Source of the DNA: RGIG2206 sp045577615 | GTDB lineage: Bacteria; Bacillota; Clostridia; Oscillospirales; Acutalibacteraceae | DNA: 24,276 nt | NCBI GenBank assembly: GCA_045577615.1 | Contig: JAZNIT010000042.1 | Location: 1-24,276, forward strand | Direction of reading: 5' to 3' | Part shown: positions 7,377 through 14,816 of the stretch, in pieces | Numbering within the stretch: position 1 is the first letter of the stretch | How the letters are laid out: the number at the start of each line of letters is the position of its first letter | Made by a program: the position numbers and the translations under genes | Notes under the pieces: generated by a model | What the model was told of the DNA's origin: nothing | Seen by the model: only the letters and a program-made list of their open reading frames with translations | Databases searched by the model: none

Positions 7377-8366
7377 ATGAAAAGGCCGCTTTTTGTTTTT
7401 GCAGGACAATCGAATATGATGGGTGCCTGCGTTTATGATGCAACTGAGCAGATTGTATTAAAAAACAGTTATGAATATCTGCACAACCCCAAGAGGCGTG
7501 GTGCCCCGATTGGCAGCTTTAAGCAAGAGGGCTTTCCCGCAGGGGAGTTTTCATATAAGGATTTGGATGCCGCCTACGGCGACGGTGCAACGGTCAGCCT
7601 GCTTGACGATTATGGCGAAAACACCTATTTTTGCCCCTCTATGACCAATCTCAAGGAGGATTCGGCCAAGTCCGAGCAGCTTTTCAAGGTTTTCAGCGAG
7701 GCTACCGCATCCAAAATGGCCCCCTCCCTTGCGCCCTACCTTGTGCAGGGGCTTGAAGATGCAGGCTGCTGCTGCGCCTACACCCATATTGCCAAAGGCG
7801 GAGTGAGCATCCGATACTATCTTGAGGGGGACGCAAAGGACTATTTTTATGAAAAGGTGGCTGACTTTTTCGCTGATTGCGAGCAAAAATTTGCCGAAGA
7901 CGATATGAGTGAGCGGGTCTGTGTCTGGCTGCAGGGCGAATCTGACCGCGAGGGCGGCGGCAAGGCATATTTTGACCGTATGGCAGCCCTTTGGCGCGAC
8001 CTTAAGGGTGCAGGCTTCACCAAGCTGATGGTGGTGCGCGTTGACTATTGGGACGACGACGGTATAGCCTACATTATGAAGGCGCAGGAGGATTTTTGTG
8101 CCGCTAACGAGGATGCTTTTATCATCACCCGCACGGCCTCCTTCATTCCGTGGAAGGGGCAAAACCGTGAGGTCTGGTATGACGGCGAGTTGCCCGAGGA
8201 GTATGAGTTTTGCCGCGACTCCTTTTACGGCTTTAGCAATCAGCACCTGAACGACAAGGCCTTCAGGCTGATTGCAAAAGCGGCGGTGCCCAACATTATT
8301 TGCATTTTAGAGGGTGGGGAGCCCGTCCTTGAGGAGGAGCTTATTTTACCCCTTAAACAAGACTGA
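7377..8366 (+). CDS. SASA-type carbohydrate esterase (sialate O-acetylesterase-like)
   Basis: A 329-residue SGNH-fold esterase of the SASA/CE6-like group, which removes acetyl groups from sialic acids or from xylan-type sugars. Block I is FAGQSNM with the nucleophile Ser12. The central block is WLQGESD (184-190). The last block is SNQHLND with the catalytic His290. No signal peptide is present, since the catalytic block starts at residue 8, so it should act inside the cell on imported sugars or oligosaccharides. The start ATG follows GCGGAGGA. It lies 148 bp before a sugar-binding lipoprotein gene with its own promoter. The gene is GC-richer than the HTH pair. The exact substrate cannot be told from the sequence. 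Confidence 0.85.
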   Translation: MKRPLFVFAGQSNMMGACVYDATEQIVLKNSYEYLHNPKRRGAPIGSFKQEGFPAGEFSYKDLDAAYGDGATVSLLDDYGENTYFCPSMTNLKEDSAKSEQLFKVFSEATASKMAPSLAPYLVQGLEDAGCCCAYTHIAKGGVSIRYYLEGDAKDYFYEKVADFFADCEQKFAEDDMSERVCVWLQGESDREGGGKAYFDRMAALWRDLKGAGFTKLMVVRVDYWDDDGIAYIMKAQEDFCAANEDAFIITRTASFIPWKGQNREVWYDGELPEEYEFCRDSFYGFSNQHLNDKAFRLIAKAAVPNIICILEGGEPVLEEELILPLKQD

Positions 8367-8455
8367 TTTTGCGCCCTGAAAGCAGGCAAAATTCTATTTT
8401 GAAAAAATAGCGATAAAAATGTACAAAAAAATTCAAATAATAGCCGTATAATCTA

Positions 8456-8484
8456 TTGACGGCGAGGGATTTCTGGTTTATTAT
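8456..8484 (+). promoter_or_regulatory. Promoter of the solute-binding lipoprotein gene
   Basis: TTGACG (8456-8461), 17 bp, TATTAT (8479-8484), 30 bp before the ATG at 8515. Its presence shows the lipoprotein gene can be expressed apart from the esterase gene. Confidence 0.75.
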
Positions 8485-8514
8485 TTTAACAAGACTACCG
8501 AAAGAGGTGTTTTT

Positions 8515-9900
8515 ATGAAAAGAATTTTATCTGTAGTTTTGTGCCTGGTGTTTGCTCTTTCATTGTGCGCTATGGCAGCAGGCTGCAAATCAACCCAAGG
8601 AAATACGCCAAGTGAGGGCGGCGAATTTGCCGACCGTATCCCCGGCGGCGTGGCCGACGTAGGCGTTGAGGTTTTAGAGGCGCTGACTAACTCCGGAGAG
8701 GTTTCAAGTTACGTGTTTACCAACGATGACACCTTCTACGGTAGCAGTCTGGGTGGCCTTAACAACGCTAGCTTCCAAAAGTATTTTGAAGAGGTTTACG
8801 GCGGCACCTTGTCTCTCAACAACATCGAGTGGGAGGGATGGGAGTCCAAGTTTATTACCGACTTTGCTGCCAACGAAGCCCCCGACCTTATCTACGGTAT
8901 GGCCAAGCTTTGGCCCAAAATTGCTAACCGCGGTATGGTGCTCACCCGTCAGGAGCTTATTGATCAGGGCGTACTTGGCCTTGACCACCCCTTGCTTGAG
9001 GAGGGCCGCGAAACCGCTGACGACAACTTTACCTATAAGAATCAGCCCTTCAGCGTTGCGCTGCTTGGATCAAGCTGCTTCTGGTGCGTTGTCAACGAGG
9101 ATTTGTATAAACAGTATAATGTAAAATCCCCCTCACAATATTATGAAGAGGGCTTGTGGAGCTTTGACACCCTTGCCGAAAGCAGCACCAAGCTTATCAC
9201 CGCAGCAGGCCTTGGCGATTCGGGCGTGCGTGAGATATTCGGCTATTATTGCTGGGATTCAACCGTGCTTGTTCGTGCTAACGGACAGCAGCTTATCGGC
9301 ATTGACAAAAAGACCGGCAACATCACCAACAACCTTGAAAAGCCCGAGGTTATGTCATGTCTTGAGTTGTTGCGCACCGCTTTCCAGGATGGCTGGGCAA
9401 CTAAAAACAACACCTTTGCACGAGGCAAGGTTGGCATAATTGCCGCCGCTGACGGCAACATCGACGAAGAGATTGTGGACGCTTCCTTTGAGTGGAGCAT
9501 CATCCCTTATCCCAAGGGCAATAACAACGAAAACGGCCAGATCCCCGGCTCTTGTAATGCGTGGATGGTTACCTCAAGCTCAGATAATCCCCAGGGTGCG
9601 GTAAACCTTGTTATCGCATATATTGCCGCTTACAACGACACCACCTTTAATCCCCCCAGCGACGACCCTGCACAGCTTGAAAACCTGCTTAAGGATAAAC
9701 CTGAAACTATGCAGATGATGAAGGATAACGTCGCCAAGGGCGTTAACGACAATATGTATGGCGTTGGTACACTGTGGAGCAATCAGTGGGATTTCTGGAA
9801 CGCTGTTCGCCACGGCAAACAGTCGGTTTCAGAAACCGTGCAGACCTATAAGAATATGTTTGATGCTCAAATCGAGGCAGAGCTTGAATACGCTGAATAA
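8515..9900 (+). CDS. ABC transporter sugar-binding lipoprotein (family 1)
   Basis: A 461-residue extracellular solute-binding protein. The lipoprotein signal peptide ends in AAGC with Cys24 as the lipidation site, followed by a polar linker (KSTQGNTPSEGG). The mature part has the features of family 1 carbohydrate-binding proteins: NIEWEGWESKFITDFAANEAPDLI early, an aromatic-rich binding region (SSCFWCVVNEDLYKQYNV), and EWSIIPYPKG with the substrate-lobe turn later. Length fits the family. No permease or ATPase gene is adjacent; a perfect terminator follows 4 bases after the stop. It therefore either works with a transporter encoded elsewhere or serves as a sensor. RBS GAGGTG is close to consensus. 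Ligand unknown, probably an oligosaccharide (inference). Confidence 0.88.
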   Translation: MKRILSVVLCLVFALSLCAMAAGCKSTQGNTPSEGGEFADRIPGGVADVGVEVLEALTNSGEVSSYVFTNDDTFYGSSLGGLNNASFQKYFEEVYGGTLSLNNIEWEGWESKFITDFAANEAPDLIYGMAKLWPKIANRGMVLTRQELIDQGVLGLDHPLLEEGRETADDNFTYKNQPFSVALLGSSCFWCVVNEDLYKQYNVKSPSQYYEEGLWSFDTLAESSTKLITAAGLGDSGVREIFGYYCWDSTVLVRANGQQLIGIDKKTGNITNNLEKPEVMSCLELLRTAFQDGWATKNNTFARGKVGIIAAADGNIDEEIVDASFEWSIIPYPKGNNNENGQIPGSCNAWMVTSSSDNPQGAVNLVIAYIAAYNDTTFNPPSDDPAQLENLLKDKPETMQMMKDNVAKGVNDNMYGVGTLWSNQWDFWNAVRHGKQSVSETVQTYKNMFDAQIEAELEYAE

Positions 9901-9904
9901 AATT

Positions 9905-9945
9905 ATGACCCCCGTCACTCAGACGAGTGACGGGGGTCATTTTTA
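9905..9945. terminator. Strong bidirectional terminator
   Basis: A perfect 16-bp stem (9905-9920 with 9925-9940, loop AGAC), GC core GACCCCCGTCACTC, then TTTTTA. It separates the convergent lipoprotein and radical SAM genes and overlaps the stop of the latter by about 3 bases. Confidence 0.92.
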
Positions 9946-10803
9946 TTCAAAATCGGGGATGAAGCTTTCGCCTACGGCGCCGCCCTCCTGACGGAAGCCC
10001 TGCCTAAAACCGAGAAAATCGGCATAGTCAAGCACAAGCTCATATTCGTCGTCGGTGACGGCTCTGTCCAGCGGCGGAGTCATATTTTTCATGGGTGTGT
10101 ACTGATTCATAAGGCTTATGGTTATATCCTTGCCCAGGCGGTCTCGCAGGGATTTCAGCGCCTTCATACTGTCGTCGGTGCAGCCGGGAAGCACCAGGTG
10201 GCGGATTATAACCCCCGAGGTCATCATTCCGTCCTCATCAAAGCAGTTGGCCCCCGACTTTTGTATCATATACTCAATGGCGTCAAGGGCCACCGTGGGG
10301 TAGTCGGGCGCGGCAGAATACTTTTGCGCAAGCTCGGGTGAATGATACTTATAGTCGGGCAGATAAATGTGCACAAGGCCGTCAAGCATTTTAAGGGTGC
10401 TCACCTTTTCGTAGCCGCTTGTGTTGTAAACCACGGGCACCGAAAGGCGGGCCATCTCAAGAGCCTCTGCAATTTGGGGCACATAATGGGTTGGCGTAAC
10501 AAGATTTATATTGTGCACGCCCTCATTTTGAAGGGCAACCATCTCTTGGGCAAGCTGCTCCACGGTGTACTCACGCCCTGCCTGACCGCCGCGGCTTATC
10601 TGCCTGTTTTGGCAAAAACTGCAGCCCAGACTGCAGCCGCAGAAAAAGACGGTGCCCGACCCGTTTTTGCCCGATATGCACGGCTCCTCCCAATAATGGG
10701 GAGCGATGCGGGCCACTCTGATTTTATCATCCACGCCACAGCGGCCCAGCTGCCCCTGTGAGCGGTTTGCCCCGCAGTTGTGGGGGCACAGATTACAATT
10801 CAT
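9943..10803 (-). CDS. PflA-like radical SAM protein
   Basis: A 286-residue radical S-adenosylmethionine protein of the pyruvate formate-lyase-activating-enzyme-like group (PflX-type). The [4Fe-4S]-binding triad is Cys57-x3-Cys61-x2-Cys64 in CGCSLGCSFCQN. A further N-terminal Cys set (3, 6, 10, 22: CNLCPHNC...RCG) is typical of this subgroup and may hold another metal site. NTSGYE and YLPDYKY are conserved phrases of the family. The start is ATG behind AAGGTGAT. No glycyl radical enzyme gene is near, so its target is unknown; members of this subgroup are often orphans like this. It follows the broken dockerin gene on the same strand, with a terminator between them. Confidence 0.87.
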   Translation of the reverse strand: MNCNLCPHNCGANRSQGQLGRCGVDDKIRVARIAPHYWEEPCISGKNGSGTVFFCGCSLGCSFCQNRQISRGGQAGREYTVEQLAQEMVALQNEGVHNINLVTPTHYVPQIAEALEMARLSVPVVYNTSGYEKVSTLKMLDGLVHIYLPDYKYHSPELAQKYSAAPDYPTVALDAIEYMIQKSGANCFDEDGMMTSGVIIRHLVLPGCTDDSMKALKSLRDRLGKDITISLMNQYTPMKNMTPPLDRAVTDDEYELVLDYADFLGFRQGFRQEGGAVGESFIPDFE

Positions 10804-10819
10804 TATATATCACCTTAAC

Positions 10820-10853
10820 AAAAGAGACGCTGTCAACCAACAGCGCCTCTTGC
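10820..10853 (-). terminator. Terminator of the broken dockerin gene
   Basis: Arms 10822-10833 and 10840-10851 form a 12-position stem with one A-C mismatch (CGCTGT/ACAGCG core). On the minus strand it is followed by TTTTGTT. It lies between the stop at 10857 and the radical SAM start at 10803. Confidence 0.65.
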
Positions 10854-10856
10854 TTT

Positions 10857-11940
10857 TTATTTAATCAGGTTCACAAGACCAAGCAATGTCTGACAGTAAA
10901 TGAGCTGGTCGGCAGAGGTTACCTGACCGTCGCCGTCAAGGTCGGCTGCCATCTCATATGCGCCATCAAGAGGAGTGATATCAAGGATGTGGAGCACACG
11001 TCCTTGATGAGGTAGCCCTCAAAGCAATCCTCAAGGGTGGTGTCGGTGTAGCCAAGCTCAACACGCAGCACGGGAGCGGCGTTGTCGGCAAGATACCAGT
11101 TGTCATCAAGGCTTACAAACTGTGCCCTATCGTTAACGTCGGTAAAGGTGTAGTTAACATTGGCCTCGTCAAGCAGGCCTGTGCCGATGATAGCGGCACC
11201 GTTTTGGTAGTAGCAGCCAATGATGGAGCCCAAGTAGGTGGTGACGGAAACGGTGGTAGTTACCTCTTCCCCATCGACGATTTCGGTAACGGTTTCTTCG
11301 GTGATTTCGTATACGTTCTCACCTGCGATAGCACCTGCACCCTCGCCGGTTACGGTGGCATCCACCAAGCAGTTCTTAATGATGCCGCTGTTTACAGAGG
11401 TAACGCCGCCCACTTTGTTGCCGTTATTGTCGGTGAGCTTGATATAGGCGTTATCCAGTTTGACACGAATCTGACCGTTAAGCTTCACAAGGGTATAGTA
11501 GTGGTTGGGGGAGCTCATATTGGCGGTAGCAAGCTCGTTGCCGTTGTAGTAGATCTTAAGGGTGTAAACGCCAACCTCTTCACCCTTTTCGTTTAAACGC
11601 TCGTTGTTATATTCACGCAGCTCAAGATTGCCGATATTGAAGCCGGTATATTCGCCGTAGCGGTTTGAGTTGTATGAAAGGGCGTGAATATAGGTGGTAA
11701 CGGCAAAGTTGTCGCTACCAAGGGACAAGAGGTTTTTGTATGTCAGAGTAACCTTGTTAGAAGCACTCTTGTTGCCCACAGAGTAAAATCTGCCGGCAGC
11801 GTTTATTTGCTCGGTGTTGCCCGACCAATCGGTGCTGTTAAAATTAAGATGCAGGTCCCCATCGTCGGCGGAACCGCCATAACGGGAAGCATACCTAAAA
11901 TAAGGCATAGGGAGCATATTGTGCATAAAAACCTTTTCAT
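10857..11940 (-). pseudogene. Frameshifted secreted protein with a dockerin-like tail
   Basis: The longest frame here, 11926 to 10919, lacks both a signal peptide and a sensible C-terminus, but other frames supply them. Reading from ATG at 11940, with AAAAGGAG in front, gives a typical signal peptide (MKRFLCTICSLCLILG...). Its frame must change near 11880 to join SADDGDLHLNFNSTDWSGN; one missing T in GGTTCC would explain it. Near 10995 a duplicated GT (GACGTGTGCTCC) shifts the frame again; past it the frame reads LDITPL then DLDGDGQVTSADQLI, a dockerin/EF-hand-like calcium loop, and stops at 10857. The middle has a beta-sandwich-like part (DWSG, VTLTYKNLL) and a GLUG-like part (IIKNCLVDATVTGEGAGAIAG). 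Either the gene is dead or the assembly has two indel errors. Confidence 0.72.
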
Positions 11941-12098
11941 TTTATTGCTCCTTTTACATTTTGCTCCGCTAAAGGAGCACAGTAAACCATTATCGTCCTT
12001 TTATTATACATTATTAAGGAGATTTTTAATATTCACACTTATCCCAAAAATAGCAGATATGCTATGTGCATTATCACCAATATTTCGGCAATATTAAA

Positions 12099-12602
12099 TC
12101 AAGGCATAGAGTGAGGGAATACCGTTCCGTCGGGCAAGTCAAAGCCCTCACCCTTGAACATAAGGCAAAAGGACTCCTTTTCAACGGGTTCGGCCATTTG
12201 AGTTATGACCTCGCCGCCGCTAATAAAGGGCTCCCCTTCGCCTGTGGATTGAGCGGTGCAGCTATTAAAACCAAGTCTGCCGTAAAAGGCCTGCAGTCCC
12301 TTTTCGGCAGGGCGCAAAATAACTCTGGGGTGACGGGCGCAGGTTTCCTCTACAAGTCGGGAGGCAAGTCCGCGACCCCTGCAATCGGGGTGGGTTGCGG
12401 CGGCGTAGACGTAGCAAAGGGGCAGCCGCTCACCATCCTTTATAAGGGTCATCGGCAGTTCAAAAAGCATACTTACAACCCGATTGTTTTCAACAATATA
12501 TCGGCAGTTTTCGAAAAAATTATCAAAAAGAAGGGTGTCAAAATCCTTCTCTGCGCCAAATGCTTGGCGGTACAAATCATAGGCAGAGCTTTTAATATTC
12601 AC
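12099..12602 (-). CDS. GNAT family N-acetyltransferase
   Basis: A 167-residue acetyltransferase of the GNAT fold, which moves an acetyl group from acetyl-CoA to an amine. The acetyl-CoA pyrophosphate loop is at residues 75-80 (RGRGLA) after the beta-4 strand YVYAAATHPDC. The later FYGRLGF (about 107-113) is the usual motif B region. The start codon is GTG at 12602, with GGAGTG upstream. A promoter is seen at 12624-12652, divergent from the glycosyltransferase gene. The substrate is unknown; the family acts on small molecules, antibiotics and proteins. It stands alone, with 158 bp before the broken dockerin gene downstream. Confidence 0.83.
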   Translation of the reverse strand: MNIKSSAYDLYRQAFGAEKDFDTLLFDNFFENCRYIVENNRVVSMLFELPMTLIKDGERLPLCYVYAAATHPDCRGRGLASRLVEETCARHPRVILRPAEKGLQAFYGRLGFNSCTAQSTGEGEPFISGGEVITQMAEPVEKESFCLMFKGEGFDLPDGTVFPHSMP

Positions 12603-12623
12603 AAAATCACTCCATTCTTATTT

Positions 12624-12652
12624 AAAATAACATTTTTATCGACTTTTTTCAA
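12624..12652 (-). promoter_or_regulatory. GNAT gene promoter
   Basis: On the minus strand TTGAAA (12652-12647), 17 bp, TATTTT (12629-12624) preceded by TGT (extended -10). The -35 shares bases with the palindrome at 12650-12666. Confidence 0.6.
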
Positions 12653-12666
12653 GGAGTAACTCCTTG
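12650..12666. promoter_or_regulatory. Palindrome over both divergent -35 elements
   Basis: CAAGGAGT and ACTCCTTG form a perfect 8-bp inverted repeat around one A. The left arm overlaps the -35 of the GNAT promoter and the right arm the -35 of the glycosyltransferase promoter. It could be an operator for a dimeric regulator controlling both (inference). Confidence 0.5.
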
Positions 12667-12692
12667 CGCTTGGCACTTTTAGGTGATATAAT
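12664..12692 (+). promoter_or_regulatory. Promoter of the glycosyltransferase gene
   Basis: TTGCGC (12664-12669), 17 bp, TATAAT (12687-12692), 27 bp before AAAGGA. The -10 is perfect; the -35 is weak. Confidence 0.6.
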
Positions 12693-12728
12693 TTAAGTTA
12701 TAGCAATCAACTGAAAGGAATGGCTGGT

Positions 12729-14069
12729 TTGAAAAAAATCGTTTCCATTATTGAATCCAAATTTTATTTGAGGCTTTTGCTTGCCTTGGTCGCGGGCATA
12801 CTTATGACGGCCGTAGTTCTGCTTACAGGTCAAAATCTTGGGGCAACCTGCATTATCGAGTTGTCCACGATTGCAGGGCTTACGTGCGTTGCCTTTATCA
12901 TTCCGATCATTGCCGAAAAGGGTGTGCCTCTTGGATATATGGCTACCGCTGCCGTTGCTTGCGCCGCCCTTGTTTATCTGCGCATCAGCCTTTTTTATTA
13001 TCAATCGGGGGATTACGGCTCTTTTTTGAGAGAGTGGCTTGAAGAGATGAGAGGCCTTTCTCTCACCGAGGCTATGCAGGCCGACATCGGTGACTACAAT
13101 ATGCCCTATCTTTATATTCTGTTCGCCATCTCCCGCACCAAGGGCAACGAGCTTTATCTTATCAAGCTTGTAAGCTGTGTTTTTGATGCCCTTGCCGCCC
13201 TTTTTGTTATGAAAATCGTCAAGCATTTTCGCGGCGGAGTGATGGCTCGCGTGGTGTCATATCTGCTCACCCTTGCCCTGCCCACCGTTTGGCTTAACGG
13301 CGCAATGTGGGGTCAGTGCGACGTAATGTTTACCGCTTTTTGCCTTGGTACGGTTTGGGCGGTGCTTAAGGGCAGGAGCAACCTTGCTACCGTTTTTTGG
13401 GCGTTGGCTTTTGCCTTGAAACTGCAGGCTATATTTGCCCTGCCGCTGCTTATTATAGCCCTTTTCACAAGGCGCATCAAGGCAAAAAGTCTTGTGTGGA
13501 TTGTGCCCGTATTTTTTGCCACTTTGCTGCCTGCCATGCTTTGCGGCCGCGGATTTATCGACTGCGTTAAGATTTATTTTGAGCAGGCCGACCAATACCC
13601 CAGTATGCACCTTAACATCCCATCAATCTGGGTGCTGCTCGGGCACGTTGAGTTCAGCAATTTCAACAACGCCGCCATCTTTTTGGCGGGTGCCGCAATG
13701 GTTACTTTGTTGCTTATGTGCTACCACTGGCGCAAGGGTGTGGACGATAAGAGCCTTGTTACCCTCTTTTTCATCGGCGCGCTGATTATCCCCTTCCTTT
13801 TGCCCCGTATGCACGACCGCTACTATTTTCTTGCCGATATTGCGGCGCTTGCGGTATTTCTTATCGACTTTAAAAAGTGGTACGTGCCCCTTGTTACGGT
13901 TTTCGCAAGCTACAATGCATACCGCTACTTTATAATGGGCGGCGAGCTGCTTGTTCCTCACAAGTATTTAGCTATCGCCCTGCTGATTATGCTCACTGTT
14001 GTTTTGAAGGACGTGGTGTGCAATATCCGTGAAAAGGCAGTGAAGCCCGCCTTGAATTTTGAAATTTAA
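12729..14069 (+). CDS. Polytopic GT-C fold glycosyltransferase-like membrane protein
   Basis: About 446 residues with some ten or more hydrophobic helices. The first loop carries acidic residues (YYQSGDYGSFLREWLEEM and IGDYNMPYLY), and a late loop has PRMHDRYYFL, a pattern of GT-C enzymes such as the GT87/DUF2029 and mannosyltransferase-like groups, which use lipid-linked sugars on the outer membrane face. WLNGAMWGQCDV is another typical phrase. I prefer the TTG at 12729 to the ATG at 12720: AAAGGA touches the ATG but sits 9 bases before the TTG. It is followed at 72 bp by a two-component system in the same direction, possibly one transcript. A role in surface glycan assembly is likely; acceptor and donor are unknown. 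Confidence 0.75.
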   Translation: MKKIVSIIESKFYLRLLLALVAGILMTAVVLLTGQNLGATCIIELSTIAGLTCVAFIIPIIAEKGVPLGYMATAAVACAALVYLRISLFYYQSGDYGSFLREWLEEMRGLSLTEAMQADIGDYNMPYLYILFAISRTKGNELYLIKLVSCVFDALAALFVMKIVKHFRGGVMARVVSYLLTLALPTVWLNGAMWGQCDVMFTAFCLGTVWAVLKGRSNLATVFWALAFALKLQAIFALPLLIIALFTRRIKAKSLVWIVPVFFATLLPAMLCGRGFIDCVKIYFEQADQYPSMHLNIPSIWVLLGHVEFSNFNNAAIFLAGAAMVTLLLMCYHWRKGVDDKSLVTLFFIGALIIPFLLPRMHDRYYFLADIAALAVFLIDFKKWYVPLVTVFASYNAYRYFIMGGELLVPHKYLAIALLIMLTVVLKDVVCNIREKAVKPALNFEI

Positions 14070-14141
14070 ATTTACATTTTGTTAAAAATATTTTGTCACA
14101 GGCGCAACACTGTTAACCCATAATGATAAGGGGTGAGAATT

Positions 14142-14816
14142 ATGCCGACTGAAAATAAAATCAAAATTCTTGTTGCCGATGACGAGGCCCGACTAAGGGA
14201 GCTTGTGTGCGACTTTTTGAAAAAGGCTGGGTATGAGCCTCTTTCGGCCGACGACGGCACCGCTGCCGTGGATATGGTGCGTGACGATGGCTCCATCGCC
14301 CTTGTAATTCTCGACGTTATGATGCCCGAGATGGACGGGTGGGAGGCCTGCCGTAAAATCCGCGAATTTTCAGAGCTGCCCATATTGATGCTTACCGCTC
14401 GCAGTGAAGAGTTTGACCAGCTGCTTGGCTTTGAGGCAGGGGCTGACGACTACGTTACCAAGCCCTTTTCCCCAACTATTTTGGTTAAAAGGGTGGAGGC
14501 TCTGCTGCGCCGCGCCCAAAAAAGCTCTGCCCCTACGGCTCGAATTGAGATTGACTCGGCGGCCTACACCGCTTCTCTTGACGGTGAAAAGCTTGAGCTG
14601 ACCGTCAAGGAGTTTGAGATTCTTGACCTGCTTCATCGCAACCCCGGCAGAGTTTTCACGCGGGGACAGCTGCTTGACAGCGTGTGGGGCTATGATTACG
14701 AGGGTGACTCTCGCACGGTGGACTCTCATATCGCCCGACTTCGCGTTAAGCTTGGGGAGTATGGCAACTCTCATCTAAAAACCGTTTACGGAATAGGATA
14801 TAAATTAGAAGCATGA
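14142..14816 (+). CDS. OmpR/PhoB-type response regulator
   Basis: A 224-residue two-domain regulator. The receiver domain (about 6-122) has the acidic pair Asp13/Asp14, phosphoacceptor Asp58 (ILDVMMPEMDG), Thr85 (LTAR) and Lys107 (YVTKPF). The C-terminal winged helix (about 133-224) contains LTVKEFEILDLL, GRVFTRGQLLDSVWG and RTVDSHIARLRVKLG. A GTG at 14133 is in frame, but AAGGGGTGA is well placed for the ATG at 14142. Its stop overlaps the start of the kinase gene by 4 bases (ATGA), so the two are translationally coupled and surely partners. Target genes are unknown; the glycosyltransferase upstream is one candidate. Confidence 0.95.
   Translation: MPTENKIKILVADDEARLRELVCDFLKKAGYEPLSADDGTAAVDMVRDDGSIALVILDVMMPEMDGWEACRKIREFSELPILMLTARSEEFDQLLGFEAGADDYVTKPFSPTILVKRVEALLRRAQKSSAPTARIEIDSAAYTASLDGEKLELTVKEFEILDLLHRNPGRVFTRGQLLDSVWGYDYEGDSRTVDSHIARLRVKLGEYGNSHLKTVYGIGYKLEA

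Noticed and set aside
8369..8395. Hairpin ATTTTGC...GCAAAAT after the esterase gene as a terminator
   Set aside because: The stem has a bulge, is AT-rich and is not followed by a clear T run, so termination there is unsure.
12066..12659. Plus-strand frame of 197 codons
   Set aside because: Antisense of the GNAT gene; the minus strand has the acetyl-CoA motif and a promoter.
12693..13226. Minus-strand open frame of 177 codons
   Set aside because: Antisense of the membrane glycosyltransferase gene; composition Lys/Gly-rich without any recognised motif.
14133..14142. GTG at 14133 as the response regulator start
   Set aside because: It overlaps the AAGGGGTGA ribosome binding site that is well spaced for ATG 14142.
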